The notes below the pieces were generated by a model, which was not told the origin of the DNA, ran no database searches, and saw nothing but the letters and a program-made list of their open reading frames with translations. This document shows, piece after piece, positions 33,951-42,550 of a stretch of 64,000 nucleotides of DNA. Numbering within the stretch: position 1 is the first letter of the stretch; each line of letters begins with the position of its first letter. Position numbers and translations under genes: made by a program. This stretch comes from Dyadobacter endophyticus (GTDB taxonomy: Bacteria; Bacteroidota; Bacteroidia; Cytophagales; Spirosomataceae). Location of the stretch: the NCBI RefSeq assembly GCF_014641595.1, contig NZ_BMIA01000001.1, positions 1,054,001 through 1,118,000 of the forward strand, read 5' to 3'.

Positions 33951-35612
33951 ATGCTCTCAAAAACAGATGGTTTGTTCAGAAAAATGCGGCATTGGGGAGT
34001 GAGCTGTACGGCAGGCGTGATGATGGCTTTGCCGGTGAAAACAATGGCGCAGGTAAAAATGAGCCCCGCGAAAATCGACGCGCTCAAAACCGAGCTGGTG
34101 AAGGAGATCGACAGTCAGCAGAAGTTTACGCAGGAAATGGTGGACATGGTGTTTAGCTTCGGCGAGCTGGGCTTCCAGGAGGTCGAAACATCGAAATACC
34201 TGACGGATATCTTAAAGAAAAACGGTTTTACCATCGAGCAGGGCATTGCCGGTATTCCTACCGCCTGGACAGCAAAATGGGGCTCCGGGAAGCCGTTAAT
34301 CGCCGTAGGCAGTGATATCGATTGTATCCCAAAAGCCTCCCAGAAGCCCGGTGTGGCTTACCACGATCCGATTATCGAAGGTGCACCCGGCCACGGCGAG
34401 GGACATAACTCCGGCCAGCCGCTGAACATTACCGCAGTGCTGGCATTGAAAAAAATTATGGAGCGTGAAAAAATACCGGGTACAATTATGCTTTGGCCTG
34501 GTGTCGCAGAAGAACAGCTTGGTACCAAGGCCTATTATGTGCGCGATGGTTTTTTCAAAAACGTGGACGCCTGCATTTTTACCCACGTGGCCAATAACCT
34601 CTCCGTTTCGTATGGCGACGGTGGGAACAACGGCATGGTATCGGTTCAGTTTAACTTCGAGGGACAGGCATCTCATGCGGGCGCGGCGCCCTGGCGTGGG
34701 AAAAGCGCGCTCGACGCAGTGGAGCTGATGAATATCGGCTGGAACTTCCACCGCGAGCATATGGAAACCACCCAGCGGTCGCATTACGTGATCAAGGACG
34801 GCGGCGACCAGCCTAATGTAGTACCTTCCAAGGCATCGGTATGGTACTATTTCCGCGAGCGGACTTACCCGAAAATCACCCAGATGTTTAAAGACGGTAT
34901 CCGCATCGCCGAGGGCGCGGCGCAGATGACCGAAACCAAAATGACCTACGAAGTGCTGGGCAGTGCGTGGCCTGGGCATTTCAACCAGGCTATTGCCGAG
35001 ACGATGTATGAAAATATCAAACGCGTAGGGTTGCCCAAATGGTCGGAAGACGACCAGATACTCGCCAAAGCGGCCCAGAAGGAAATGCAAAACCCGGAAG
35101 GCGGCGCGCTCGAAACCAATGGGCTGGCCACGACTTTGAGCCAGTTGTCCAAACCTTCGGCCACGCCTAATACCGGCGGCGGCGGTTCGGACGACATTGC
35201 CGACATTTCCTGGAACCTGCCCACTGTGGTACTACGCTATCCGGCCAACATCCCCGGCCTTCCCGGCCACCATTGGGCAAATGCGATCGCGATGGCGACG
35301 CCCATTGCACACAAAGGCGTTACCGCTGGCGCCAAGGTGGAGGCTATGACGTTGCTCGACCTGCTGGTGAAACCCGAAGTGCTACGCAATGCCTGGGAAT
35401 ATTTCAATAATGTCCAGACCAAAGACGTCAAATACAAAGCCCTCATTTCCGACACAGATAAGCCGGCGATCCACCTGAACGAAAAGATCATGTCGGAGTA
35501 CCGGCCGGAGATGAAGAAGTATTATTACGATCCGACGAAGTATACGACGTATTTGGAACAGCTGGGGATCAAATATCCCACGGTGCGGGAAGCGGCAGGG
35601 GAGGGGAAGTAG
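33951..35612 (+). CDS. Secreted M20-family amidohydrolase (AbgB-like), copy 2
   Basis: This 553-residue paralogue aligns with the preceding gene over its whole length with long identical blocks (FSFGELGFQEVETSKYLTDI, HREHMETTQRSHYVI). All metal-site motifs are retained: SDIDCIPKASQKPG, GHGEGHNSG, WPGVAEEQ and SDDIADISWNLP. The signal region differs (CTAGVMMALPVKTMAQ), as does the variable loop near residue 385 (PEGGALETNG). The two genes are separated by 24 bases in the same transcript, a clear tandem duplication. Divergence is concentrated in loops and the C-terminal tail, so the copies may differ in substrate range. Confidence 0.9.
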   Translation: MLSKTDGLFRKMRHWGVSCTAGVMMALPVKTMAQVKMSPAKIDALKTELVKEIDSQQKFTQEMVDMVFSFGELGFQEVETSKYLTDILKKNGFTIEQGIAGIPTAWTAKWGSGKPLIAVGSDIDCIPKASQKPGVAYHDPIIEGAPGHGEGHNSGQPLNITAVLALKKIMEREKIPGTIMLWPGVAEEQLGTKAYYVRDGFFKNVDACIFTHVANNLSVSYGDGGNNGMVSVQFNFEGQASHAGAAPWRGKSALDAVELMNIGWNFHREHMETTQRSHYVIKDGGDQPNVVPSKASVWYYFRERTYPKITQMFKDGIRIAEGAAQMTETKMTYEVLGSAWPGHFNQAIAETMYENIKRVGLPKWSEDDQILAKAAQKEMQNPEGGALETNGLATTLSQLSKPSATPNTGGGGSDDIADISWNLPTVVLRYPANIPGLPGHHWANAIAMATPIAHKGVTAGAKVEAMTLLDLLVKPEVLRNAWEYFNNVQTKDVKYKALISDTDKPAIHLNEKIMSEYRPEMKKYYYDPTKYTTYLEQLGIKYPTVREAAGEGK

Positions 35613-35672
35613 CGGGGCGTTTATGTCGGGCATAATCAGTTGTTGTCATGCGTGGTTGGCGATGGCAATAAC

Positions 35673-35732
35673 TGACTAAATCAGACAACGCCTGACCCTA
35701 TCTGACAACAACTGACCAAACCTGATAAATCA
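35673..35732 (+). repeat. Six tandem decamers phased with the DNA helix
   Basis: CTGAC or a one-base variant recurs at 35673, 35683, 35693, 35703, 35713 and 35723, exactly every 10 bases (CTGACTAAAT, CAGACAACGC, CTGACCCTAT, CTGACAACAA, CTGACCAAAC, CTGATAAATC). The array ends directly at the start codon of the ABC transporter gene. It could be a bent or protein-binding leader, or a small replication-slippage array. Confidence 0.6.
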
Positions 35733-36401
35733 ATGCTGCAAACATCCCTTTTGACCAAAACCTTCGCGAATGGCACCACACTGCACTTTCCTGACTGGAA
35801 CGTCGGTAAAGGCGAGCAATGGCTCTTGCTGGGCGAGTCGGGAAGTGGAAAAACGACTTTGCTGCATATGCTCGGTGGGTTGCTGCGGCCTTTGTCGGGG
35901 TGCGTGCTGGCGAATGGGACGGATTTGTATGCGCTTTCTGCCCGGGAGTTGGACCGGTTTCGAGGGAAACACATTGGTATTGTTTTCCAGCAACCGCATT
36001 TGATCCGCAGCATGACGGTGGAGGAAAACCTGCAACTGGCGCAAAGTTTTACCGGCGCGACGAAAGACCCGCTTCGAATCCGGGAGGTGCTGGATGCATT
36101 GGATATGGGCTACAAAAGGCGCAGCTATCCGCCGGAATTGAGCCACGGACAAGCGCAGCGTGTGGGCATCGCACGGGCGCTCGTGAACCGGCCGGCATTG
36201 TTGCTGGCCGATGAGCCTACCAGCAGTCTCGATAACCGCAACGCAGATGCCGTGATCCGCTTGCTATCGGACCTGGCCGGGTCGCAGGGTTCTACGCTCA
36301 TTATTTCCACCCACGACGACCGGGTTAAGGAGGCTTTTTTCAAAGATTTTATGTTTGAACTTTCGCATGAACGCATTTCAGATCAGTTGGAAAAATCTTA
36401 A
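35733..36401 (+). CDS. ABC transporter ATP-binding protein (LolD/MacB type)
   Basis: The 222 residues form one nucleotide-binding domain: Walker A GESGSGKTTLL, Q-loop VFQQPHLI, signature LSHGQAQRVGIARAL, Walker B LLLADEPTSSLD and switch histidine in STHDDRV. The close relatives are the MacB/LolD group that works with FtsX-type permeases on lipoproteins, lipids or peptides rather than on small solutes. It overlaps the permease gene by 35 bases, so the products are translated together. Confidence 0.93.
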   Translation: MLQTSLLTKTFANGTTLHFPDWNVGKGEQWLLLGESGSGKTTLLHMLGGLLRPLSGCVLANGTDLYALSARELDRFRGKHIGIVFQQPHLIRSMTVEENLQLAQSFTGATKDPLRIREVLDALDMGYKRRSYPPELSHGQAQRVGIARALVNRPALLLADEPTSSLDNRNADAVIRLLSDLAGSQGSTLIISTHDDRVKEAFFKDFMFELSHERISDQLEKS

Positions 36402-37530
36402 AGCCAACCCGCTGACGCTCGCATTGAACCTGCTGCTGATCGCATTCGGAACGGGCATACTCGCGATGCTCCTTGTCGGCATGGGACAGGTAGCCGACCG
36501 GCTGCGCAACAATGCGAAAGGCGTGGATCTCGTGGTGGGTGCCAAAGGCAGCCCGCTGCAACTGATATTGAGCAGCATTTACTTTATTGATTTTCCAACG
36601 GGGAATATCAGTGAACAAGAGGCACGTTCGCTGGTGGCTAACCCGATGGTTAAAAAAGCAGTGCCGCTTGCATTGGGTGATAACTATGCCGGTTTCCGCA
36701 TTGTCGGGACCGACACGGGTTACGCAACCTTGCAAGGTCTGGAATTAGCCGCGGGCCGTTTCTGGGCCAAAGAGTTTGAAATCGTCATCGGGGAGCAGGT
36801 GGCGCGGGCGCAGCATTTGAAACCCGGCGACCGCATTTACGGCTCGCACGGACTTTCGTCGGATCAGGATATTCACGAGGACCATCCTTACATTGTTACC
36901 GGGATTTTGAAAATGAGGGGAAATGTGGCTGATAACCTGGTGCTCACCAGCCTGGAAAGCATCTGGGCGATGCATGGCGCGGACGGAAAACGCGAAGTCA
37001 CGTCCATGCTTTTGCAATACCGGTCGAGGATGGCGATGGTGGCATTGCCGGCGATGATCAACCGCTCCACGAACATGCAGGCCGCCGCTCCGGCGAAGGA
37101 AAGTGCGCGGCTCTTCGCATTGATCGGCGTTGGTGTGGATGCGGTACGCTATTTTGCGGTCGCATTGATGTTGTTGGCCGGGGTGAGCGTTTTTGTAAGC
37201 CTTTACAACTCCCTCCGCGAGCGGGTGTACGACCTCGCGGTTATGCGCGTGATGGGTGCGTCGCGCGGGGCGATTTTTACAATGATTTTGCTGGAAGGCA
37301 CGGTGCTGACCACATTAGGATCGATTGCCGGAATGCTGCTCGGCCACAGTGCGCTGCATGCGATGGGATATTGGCAGGGGTCGCCGCAGACGCGGCTGGA
37401 CGGCCTGATGTTTTTGCCCGAAGAGGGCTGGCTGCTCATAGCAGGGCTGTGCATCGGATTAGTGGCGGCATTGCTGCCTGCCATACGGGCCTACCGGACC
37501 GATATTTCTGAAACCATGTCGAAAATTTGA
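36367..37530 (+). CDS. FtsX/MacB-type ABC transporter permease
   Basis: ATG 36367 (MNAFQISWKNLKANPLTL) was preferred to a TTG four codons upstream. The 387-residue protein has one N-terminal membrane helix (LALNLLLIAFGTGILAMLLV), a long periplasmic MacB-like domain (ISEQEARSLVANPMVKKAVP, HPYIVTGILKMRGNVADNLV) and three C-terminal helices with the FtsX signature (FVSLYNSLRERVYDLAVMRV, MGASRGAIF). Such permeases convert ATP hydrolysis into mechanical movement of a periplasmic domain. The downstream secreted protein may be its partner. Confidence 0.92.
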   Translation: MNAFQISWKNLKANPLTLALNLLLIAFGTGILAMLLVGMGQVADRLRNNAKGVDLVVGAKGSPLQLILSSIYFIDFPTGNISEQEARSLVANPMVKKAVPLALGDNYAGFRIVGTDTGYATLQGLELAAGRFWAKEFEIVIGEQVARAQHLKPGDRIYGSHGLSSDQDIHEDHPYIVTGILKMRGNVADNLVLTSLESIWAMHGADGKREVTSMLLQYRSRMAMVALPAMINRSTNMQAAAPAKESARLFALIGVGVDAVRYFAVALMLLAGVSVFVSLYNSLRERVYDLAVMRVMGASRGAIFTMILLEGTVLTTLGSIAGMLLGHSALHAMGYWQGSPQTRLDGLMFLPEEGWLLIAGLCIGLVAALLPAIRAYRTDISETMSKI

Positions 37531-37531
37531 A

Positions 37532-37978
37532 ATGATTATTACCAAAAAATGGCTGTTGTTGATTTTCTTGCTGTCGGGATACGCCGGTATGGCCCAGCCG
37601 CCGGCGCATATCCCGCTGATGAACGACACCTGGAAGCTCATCGCGCAACGTACCTACAAGAAGAACGCCGAATTTAAGATGGTCCCCGCGTTTCCCGCCC
37701 GGCTGGAAGCGTTGCAGAATAAGGCCGTCGAATTGCCCGGCTACATGATCCCGATCAATGCCGACCTTAATCACAGGGAGTTTATGCTCGCCGTGGTACC
37801 GATGGACCAATGCCCTTATTGCGGGCAGGGCGACATTCCGTCGATGGTGGAAGTCAAAATGATGAGGGAAGTTGGGTATACCGACAAGCCGGTGAGGATC
37901 AGGGGTAAACTGATGCTGAACAAAACCGGCGATTACCGTTCGGAAGTATTCCTGCTTCAAGCGGAGCAGGTGAAATAG
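37532..37978 (+). CDS. Small secreted protein with CPYCG motif (DUF3299-like)
   Basis: The 148-residue product starts one base after the permease stop and carries a signal peptide (LLLIFLLSGYAGMAQ). The mature part has ELPGYMIPINAD, FMLAVVP and DQCPYCGQGDIP, then a beta strand ending SEVFLLQAEQVK. The GYMIP pattern recalls DUF3299 proteins, which occur with ABC transporters of this type, including a zinc-regulated locus described in Vibrio. A role with the transporter in metal or envelope handling is inference; C-x-x-C could bind metal or be redox-active. Confidence 0.75.
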   Translation: MIITKKWLLLIFLLSGYAGMAQPPAHIPLMNDTWKLIAQRTYKKNAEFKMVPAFPARLEALQNKAVELPGYMIPINADLNHREFMLAVVPMDQCPYCGQGDIPSMVEVKMMREVGYTDKPVRIRGKLMLNKTGDYRSEVFLLQAEQVK

Positions 37979-38010
37979 TATTCAAATCATTCATCCATAA
38001 CCCGATTCCT

Positions 38011-40575
38011 ATGAAGTCGAGATTTTATGCATTGGCTGTTCTGTTGGCGGCTGGTACCCTCAGTTTTGCACAAAACCCCGGCGCGGCACCAGGGGCCAGG
38101 GCCACGACCCCCGGGGCGGCGGCCCCCGCCACGAGTATTGCTTCCGCCACACAGGGCATGAAGAAGTACGAGGGCTTTTTCAATTTTTATTATGATGAAA
38201 AAACAGGCAAGGTGCTGCTCGAAGTAGATAAGCTCGACAAAGATTTTCTCTATTTCGCGTCACTTTCGGAAGGTGTCGGCAATGGTGGCCCCGAGCGTGG
38301 GCAGGCGTCATCGGCGCTGGCGAAATTCATCAAAGTAGGTCCGAAAGTACTGCTCGTGGAGCCGGTGACCAACTACCGGGCCATCACGCAGAATGCCGAC
38401 GAGCAAAAAGCCGTTGATAATGCATTTGCCAAATCGGTAATCTGGGGCTTCGCACCGGTGGCCGTAGAGGGCGAAAAACTGCTGATCGACCTCACCCCAT
38501 TTATAATCCGCGACAGCCAGAACATCGCCGCGCGCCTGGGTGTGCGCCGTGTGAGCGGACCTGTGAGCGTAGCGCAGCCCTCGGGCGGTGGCGGAACTTA
38601 CCGGCTTGACGAATCACGCTCGGTAGTGTACCTCGAAAACACAAAAAATTTCCCTAAAAACACCGAGTTCGAAGCGATGGTCACTTTCATCGGAGGCTCA
38701 CCGAACGTGAACCGCTTTGGAGGCGGTGGTAGTAGCCTCGCACCTGATCCGAGCGCGGTGACGATCAATATGCACCAGTCGTTTGTAGAATTGCCGGATG
38801 GTAACTACAAGCCGCGGCGTTTCGACCCGAGGTCGGCATTCGGGATGTTCAGCTACATGGATTTCTCGGCGCCAATGACCGAGCCGATCACGAAGCGGTT
38901 TATCCGCAGGCACCGTTTGGAGAAGAAAAACCCGGGTAGCGCGCCCAGCGAAGCCGTGGAGCCGATTGTGTACTACATCGACCGCGGTGCCCCCGAGCCG
39001 GTGAAAGCCGCATTGATCGAAGGAGGGGCGTACTGGAATGAGGCATTCGAGGCCGCAGGTTATAAGAATGCATTCCAGGTCAAGGAGTTACCCGCCGGTG
39101 CCGATCCGATGGATATCCGGTATAATGTCGTGAACTGGATCAATCGCACCGGTGCGCCGCGTGGGTTTTCCTCAGGCGCCTCGTATATCGATCCGCGGAC
39201 CGGTGAAATCATCAAAGGCGTGGTAACCCTCGGCTCCGACCGGCACCGGCAGGATTACCTCATTGCGGAAGGTCTTTTGCAGCCTTATGAAGATGGTAAA
39301 AAGACCACCAACGCCATGCAGGAGCTTGCATTGGCGCGCGTGAGGCAGCTTTCGGCCCACGAAATAGGCCATACGCTTGGTTTTAACCACAATTTTGCCG
39401 CCAGCCCGAAAGACCGTGGCTCGGTAATGGATTATCCGTTTCCGAGATTTTCCCTGAAAGCGGATGGAACAGTCGACGTTTCGGATTCCTATGCAAAAGG
39501 CATCGGCGCCTGGGACAAGCGCGCAGTGATGTGGGGCTACACCGAGTTTCCGAAAGCAGCAGATGAGGAAGCGGGTCTTGAAAAAATCATGCAGGAAACG
39601 CTCAAACAGGGCTTTTTGTACATCCCCGACATTGGCGGCAATGCTCACCCGACGTCGCACCAGTGGGACGACGGCGCCAACCCTATCGACCAGATGACCA
39701 ACATTATGAAGGTCCGCAGGAAGGTACTTGATAATTTCTCTGAAAAAGCCATCCAAAAAGGCGAACCGATGGCTACGATCGAGGAAGTGCTGGTGCCGAT
39801 CTATTTGCTGCATCGCTATCAGGTGGAAGCCGTGGCAAAATCGGTGGGTGGCTTGTATTTTACCCACGCCGTGAAGAACGACGGCCAGGTAACCACGCGC
39901 ATGGTGGAACCAAAGGAGCAATGGCGCGCGCTGGAATCACTTTTGAGCACCATTACACCGGAAGCATTGGCATTACCGGAAGCGTTGATCAGCAAAATTC
40001 CGCCTCGTCCGAGCGGCTATCCGGCCAGCCTCGAAACTTTCACCGGCCACACCGGCCCGACATTCGATCCCATTGCGGCTGCCGAAACCGCGGCAGGCAC
40101 CACGATATCCTACCTGCTCAATCCCGAACGCGCTGCGCGCCTGATCGAATATAATGCGCGTGACCCGAAGCAGCCCGGACTAATGCCGGTGATTGATAAG
40201 CTGTTGGAAAAAACCTGGAAATCGTCTCCGGTGGACGGCTACAAGGGCGAACTGCAAACCCTGGTCAATAACCTTTCGCTGAAATATCTCCTGATGCTTG
40301 CTGCCGATCCCCAAGCGCCTGAAAACGTGCGTGGCGAAGCATTGTTGAAAGTAGGCGAGCTAAGCGAGTGGCTGAAAGGGCAGCTCGTCGCAGCTGCTCC
40401 GAAACAAAAGGCCAATATGCTGTTCGCATTGTCGCGGATCGACGAGTTCGGCAAGAACCCGGTCAAGTTCGAGCCAGGCTCGGTGCTCGACATGCCTCCG
40501 GGCGCGCCGATTATGGGGCATATTGATTTCATGGGCTGTTCGCAGACGCATTCGGCGGACCATATTTCCGAATAG
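38011..40575 (+). CDS. Secreted zinc-dependent metalloprotease (metzincin-type, DUF5117/DUF5118-like)
   Basis: The 854-residue protein has a signal peptide (FYALAVLLAAGTLSFAQ), an Ala/Pro/Gly-rich linker, a large N-terminal region characteristic of the Bacteroidota DUF5117/DUF5118 proteins (YEGFFNFYYDEKTGKVLLEV) and a zincin domain. H450-EIGH-TLGFNH460 fits HExxHxxGxxH, so three histidines bind zinc and E451 is catalytic; VMDYPFPRF supplies the downstream methionine turn. It probably acts in the periplasm or outside the cell on proteins. It lies 32 bases after the ABC/secreted-protein genes in the same direction. Confidence 0.92.
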   Translation: MKSRFYALAVLLAAGTLSFAQNPGAAPGARATTPGAAAPATSIASATQGMKKYEGFFNFYYDEKTGKVLLEVDKLDKDFLYFASLSEGVGNGGPERGQASSALAKFIKVGPKVLLVEPVTNYRAITQNADEQKAVDNAFAKSVIWGFAPVAVEGEKLLIDLTPFIIRDSQNIAARLGVRRVSGPVSVAQPSGGGGTYRLDESRSVVYLENTKNFPKNTEFEAMVTFIGGSPNVNRFGGGGSSLAPDPSAVTINMHQSFVELPDGNYKPRRFDPRSAFGMFSYMDFSAPMTEPITKRFIRRHRLEKKNPGSAPSEAVEPIVYYIDRGAPEPVKAALIEGGAYWNEAFEAAGYKNAFQVKELPAGADPMDIRYNVVNWINRTGAPRGFSSGASYIDPRTGEIIKGVVTLGSDRHRQDYLIAEGLLQPYEDGKKTTNAMQELALARVRQLSAHEIGHTLGFNHNFAASPKDRGSVMDYPFPRFSLKADGTVDVSDSYAKGIGAWDKRAVMWGYTEFPKAADEEAGLEKIMQETLKQGFLYIPDIGGNAHPTSHQWDDGANPIDQMTNIMKVRRKVLDNFSEKAIQKGEPMATIEEVLVPIYLLHRYQVEAVAKSVGGLYFTHAVKNDGQVTTRMVEPKEQWRALESLLSTITPEALALPEALISKIPPRPSGYPASLETFTGHTGPTFDPIAAAETAAGTTISYLLNPERAARLIEYNARDPKQPGLMPVIDKLLEKTWKSSPVDGYKGELQTLVNNLSLKYLLMLAADPQAPENVRGEALLKVGELSEWLKGQLVAAAPKQKANMLFALSRIDEFGKNPVKFEPGSVLDMPPGAPIMGHIDFMGCSQTHSADHISE

Positions 40576-40700
40576 GGGTTATAGGTAGCAAATGCAGGAT
40601 TTACTTCATCGCCTGCTTTTCAGATAGTACTCCAGAATTAAGTGCTTGCAAACCTAGCTATGAGCCGAAGGCAAATAGCAGGGGTCCATGGGTCTTGCCA

Positions 40701-40755
40701 CAGTCAGCTCCCTCCGGTATGCCGCATTTTGCGGCATACCGGAGGGAGCTGACTG
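40701..40755. repeat. Perfect 25-bp inverted repeat (hairpin)
   Basis: The 25 bases 40701-40725 (starting CAGTCAGCTC) pair without mismatch with 40731-40755, leaving the loop ATTTT. It lies 125 bases after the metalloprotease stop codon and may be its terminator, but a stem this long and perfect is unusual and no strong T tract follows. It shares CATACCGGAGG with the hairpin at 19148-19202. Confidence 0.85.
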
Positions 40756-40868
40756 TTTAGGAAACAGCGGCTGTTATTCAACAAACTTCTTCAATATTAT
40801 AGTGTTGTGTCTCTAACTTGTAGTAAATAAAGCTGAACATCACTTTTATTTCTAAATCTCACATAGTC

Positions 40869-41228
40869 ATGACCATAGAACAAATTGCCATTCGTTTGGC
40901 GGATTATTGCCGCAAAGAACAATTCACCCAAGCACTCGAAGCGCTGTACGCGGACAATGCAGTGAGCATCGAGCCTTTTGAATTTCCTGGTTTTGAAAAG
41001 GAAACCAAAGGGCTGAATGCCATGCTGGAAAAGGATAAGAAATTTAGTGCTCTGGTGGAGTCCCGGCACGGTACTACCGTTTCGGAGCCACTAATCGCCG
41101 GGAATTCGTTTTGCTTTGTCCTAATGATGGACATGAAAATGAAAGGTAGGAACCGCGAGAAGTTAACCGAACTCTGCGTGTACACCGTGGCGAATGAAAA
41201 GATTGTTTCTGAGCAGTTCTTCATGTAG
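40869..41228 (+). CDS. NTF2/SnoaL-like protein
   Basis: A 119-residue protein with an N-terminal helix pair (IAIRLADYCRKEQFTQALEA, LYADNAVSIEP) and strands typical of the NTF2-like fold (FVLMMDMKMKGRNREKLTEL, CVYTVANEKIVSEQFFM). The fold serves enzymes and binding proteins alike. It carries no signal peptide, so it is cytosolic. No catalytic residues can be identified. It stands alone between a long hairpin and a methyltransferase gene. Confidence 0.8.
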   Translation: MTIEQIAIRLADYCRKEQFTQALEALYADNAVSIEPFEFPGFEKETKGLNAMLEKDKKFSALVESRHGTTVSEPLIAGNSFCFVLMMDMKMKGRNREKLTELCVYTVANEKIVSEQFFM

Positions 41229-41331
41229 TTTACCTTCGCTGAACTCCTGCAGGACGTTTGGAAGTGCGTCGGCAAGATAGCGTAAGCGTAGAAGAACGGA
41301 AAATCCGGTTGATACCTTAAAACCAGAAAAA

Positions 41332-41970
41332 ATGAATTCGCAGGATAAAGTATTACACTGCTACAACCAAGTAGCGGACGATTATGCCGCCGAGCGTTGG
41401 GATGAGCTGTCCAGAAAACAGATCGACCGCTTGCTGTTGAGGGAATTTGCCGTTGTGAATAAAGACAAGGGGCCATGTGCCGATTTTGGCTGCGGTCCAG
41501 GACAAACAACCAAATTCCTTTACGACAGCGGCTTAAAAAACATCGTCGGCATTGACCTATCCCCGGGCATGGTCCGTGCGGCGCAAAGGCTTTCCCCGGA
41601 GATTAAGTTTGAAACCGGAGACTTGTTGAATATCGCCTATCCGTCCGGACACTTCGGAAGTGTACTGGCCTTCTACGCAATAGTACATTTCACTACTGAG
41701 CAGATCAGGAAGTGTTTCGAAGAAATAAACAGGGTGTTGAAAAGGGGAGGGGATTTCTTGTTTTCCTTTCACGTAGGGAATGAAGTGGTTCATTTTGACA
41801 AAGCTCATGACAAAGAAATAGACGTCGATTTGTTCTTCTTCAAAACGGATGACATTATAGAGTTGCTTTCTGAAACAGGTTTTAATATTGTCGACGCCAT
41901 CGAGAGGCGCCCGAATGCAGCTATGGAATACCCAACCAGGCGGGGGTATATCTGGGCCGAGAAAAAGTAA
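41332..41970 (+). CDS. Class I SAM-dependent methyltransferase
   Basis: The 212-residue cytosolic enzyme has the nucleotide-binding motif I CADFGCGPGQTTKF, the acidic motif II VGIDLSPGMV, motif III FETGDLLNIAYPSGHF and the post-motif RVLKRGGDFLFSFHVG. This matches the Methyltransf_11/25 group acting on small molecules. Substrate is not predictable. The start ATG 41332 is preceded by about 100 non-coding bases, so it likely has its own promoter. Confidence 0.88.
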   Translation: MNSQDKVLHCYNQVADDYAAERWDELSRKQIDRLLLREFAVVNKDKGPCADFGCGPGQTTKFLYDSGLKNIVGIDLSPGMVRAAQRLSPEIKFETGDLLNIAYPSGHFGSVLAFYAIVHFTTEQIRKCFEEINRVLKRGGDFLFSFHVGNEVVHFDKAHDKEIDVDLFFFKTDDIIELLSETGFNIVDAIERRPNAAMEYPTRRGYIWAEKK

Positions 41971-42063
41971 GAAGCCGTTCAATCCCGAATGCCCAATGCT
42001 TCATTATAGTAAGTTCTCATAAACGCACCTTCCATTCGGCGTTGAAAAATTCTTTCGTAAAAA

Positions 42064-42095
42064 TTTGCGTAACTCAGAAGTTACGTTTAAGTTTG
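42064..42095 (+). promoter_or_regulatory. Promoter of the SRPBCC/ArsR operon
   Basis: TTTG (42064-42067) and TAAGTTTG (42088-42095) are separated by exactly 20 bases, a near-ideal Bacteroidota promoter. The operon's first ATG is 22 bases downstream. Confidence 0.8.
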
Positions 42096-42112
42096 CGTAA
42101 CTTCAAAGTTAC
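42069..42112. promoter_or_regulatory. Paired operator sites for the ArsR-type repressor
   Basis: GTAACTCAGAAGTTAC (42069-42084) lies between the two promoter elements, and GTAACTTCAAAGTTAC (42097-42112) lies just after the -7 element. Both are palindromes, with centres 28 bases apart, inside a direct repeat that begins TTTGCGTAACT. A repressor bound at either site would block transcription. The ArsR protein of the same operon is the natural candidate. Confidence 0.7.
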
Positions 42113-42117
42113 CCATC

Positions 42118-42546
42118 ATGACAAAACTTATCAAACATCAGTTCTCTTTTCCCCATCCTGTTGAAACCGTTTGGGAGTATCTTACAAATTCGGACCTGCT
42201 GGCTGCATGGTTGATGAAAAACGATTTCAAGCCGGTAATCGGGCACGAGTTCCAGTTCAGAACCGGGCCGGTCGCTTCCTTGAACTTCGACGGGATTTTT
42301 TACTGCAAAGTGTTGGAGATTATTCCATTTAAACACTTGTCCTATTCATGGAACTGCGGACCGGGCGACGGAGAAATAGCCCTGGAATCCGTTGTGAACT
42401 GGGACCTTGAACGAACCGAAAATGGTACCACGCTGCATCTGGAGCATACGGGCTTTGCTAAAAAAGAGAACCTGGAGATGTACAACGGGCTACTGCTTGG
42501 CTGGGTGGAAAAACTTCAAAAGATCGCAAACCTTCTAAACGCATAA
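42118..42546 (+). CDS. SRPBCC (AHSA1-like) domain protein
   Basis: A 142-residue Bet v1-fold protein: FSFPHPVETVWEYLTNSDLL and AAWLMKNDFKPVIGHEFQFR at the start, ALESVVNWDLERTENGTTLH in the middle and GLLLGWVEKLQKIANLL as the long C-terminal helix. Members bind hydrophobic ligands in an internal cavity; AHSA1-type copies next to ArsR genes are common, but the ligand is unknown. It is the first gene of the operon, 22 bases after the promoter and 4 bases before the repressor gene. Confidence 0.9.
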   Translation: MTKLIKHQFSFPHPVETVWEYLTNSDLLAAWLMKNDFKPVIGHEFQFRTGPVASLNFDGIFYCKVLEIIPFKHLSYSWNCGPGDGEIALESVVNWDLERTENGTTLHLEHTGFAKKENLEMYNGLLLGWVEKLQKIANLLNA

Positions 42547-42550
42547 AATC

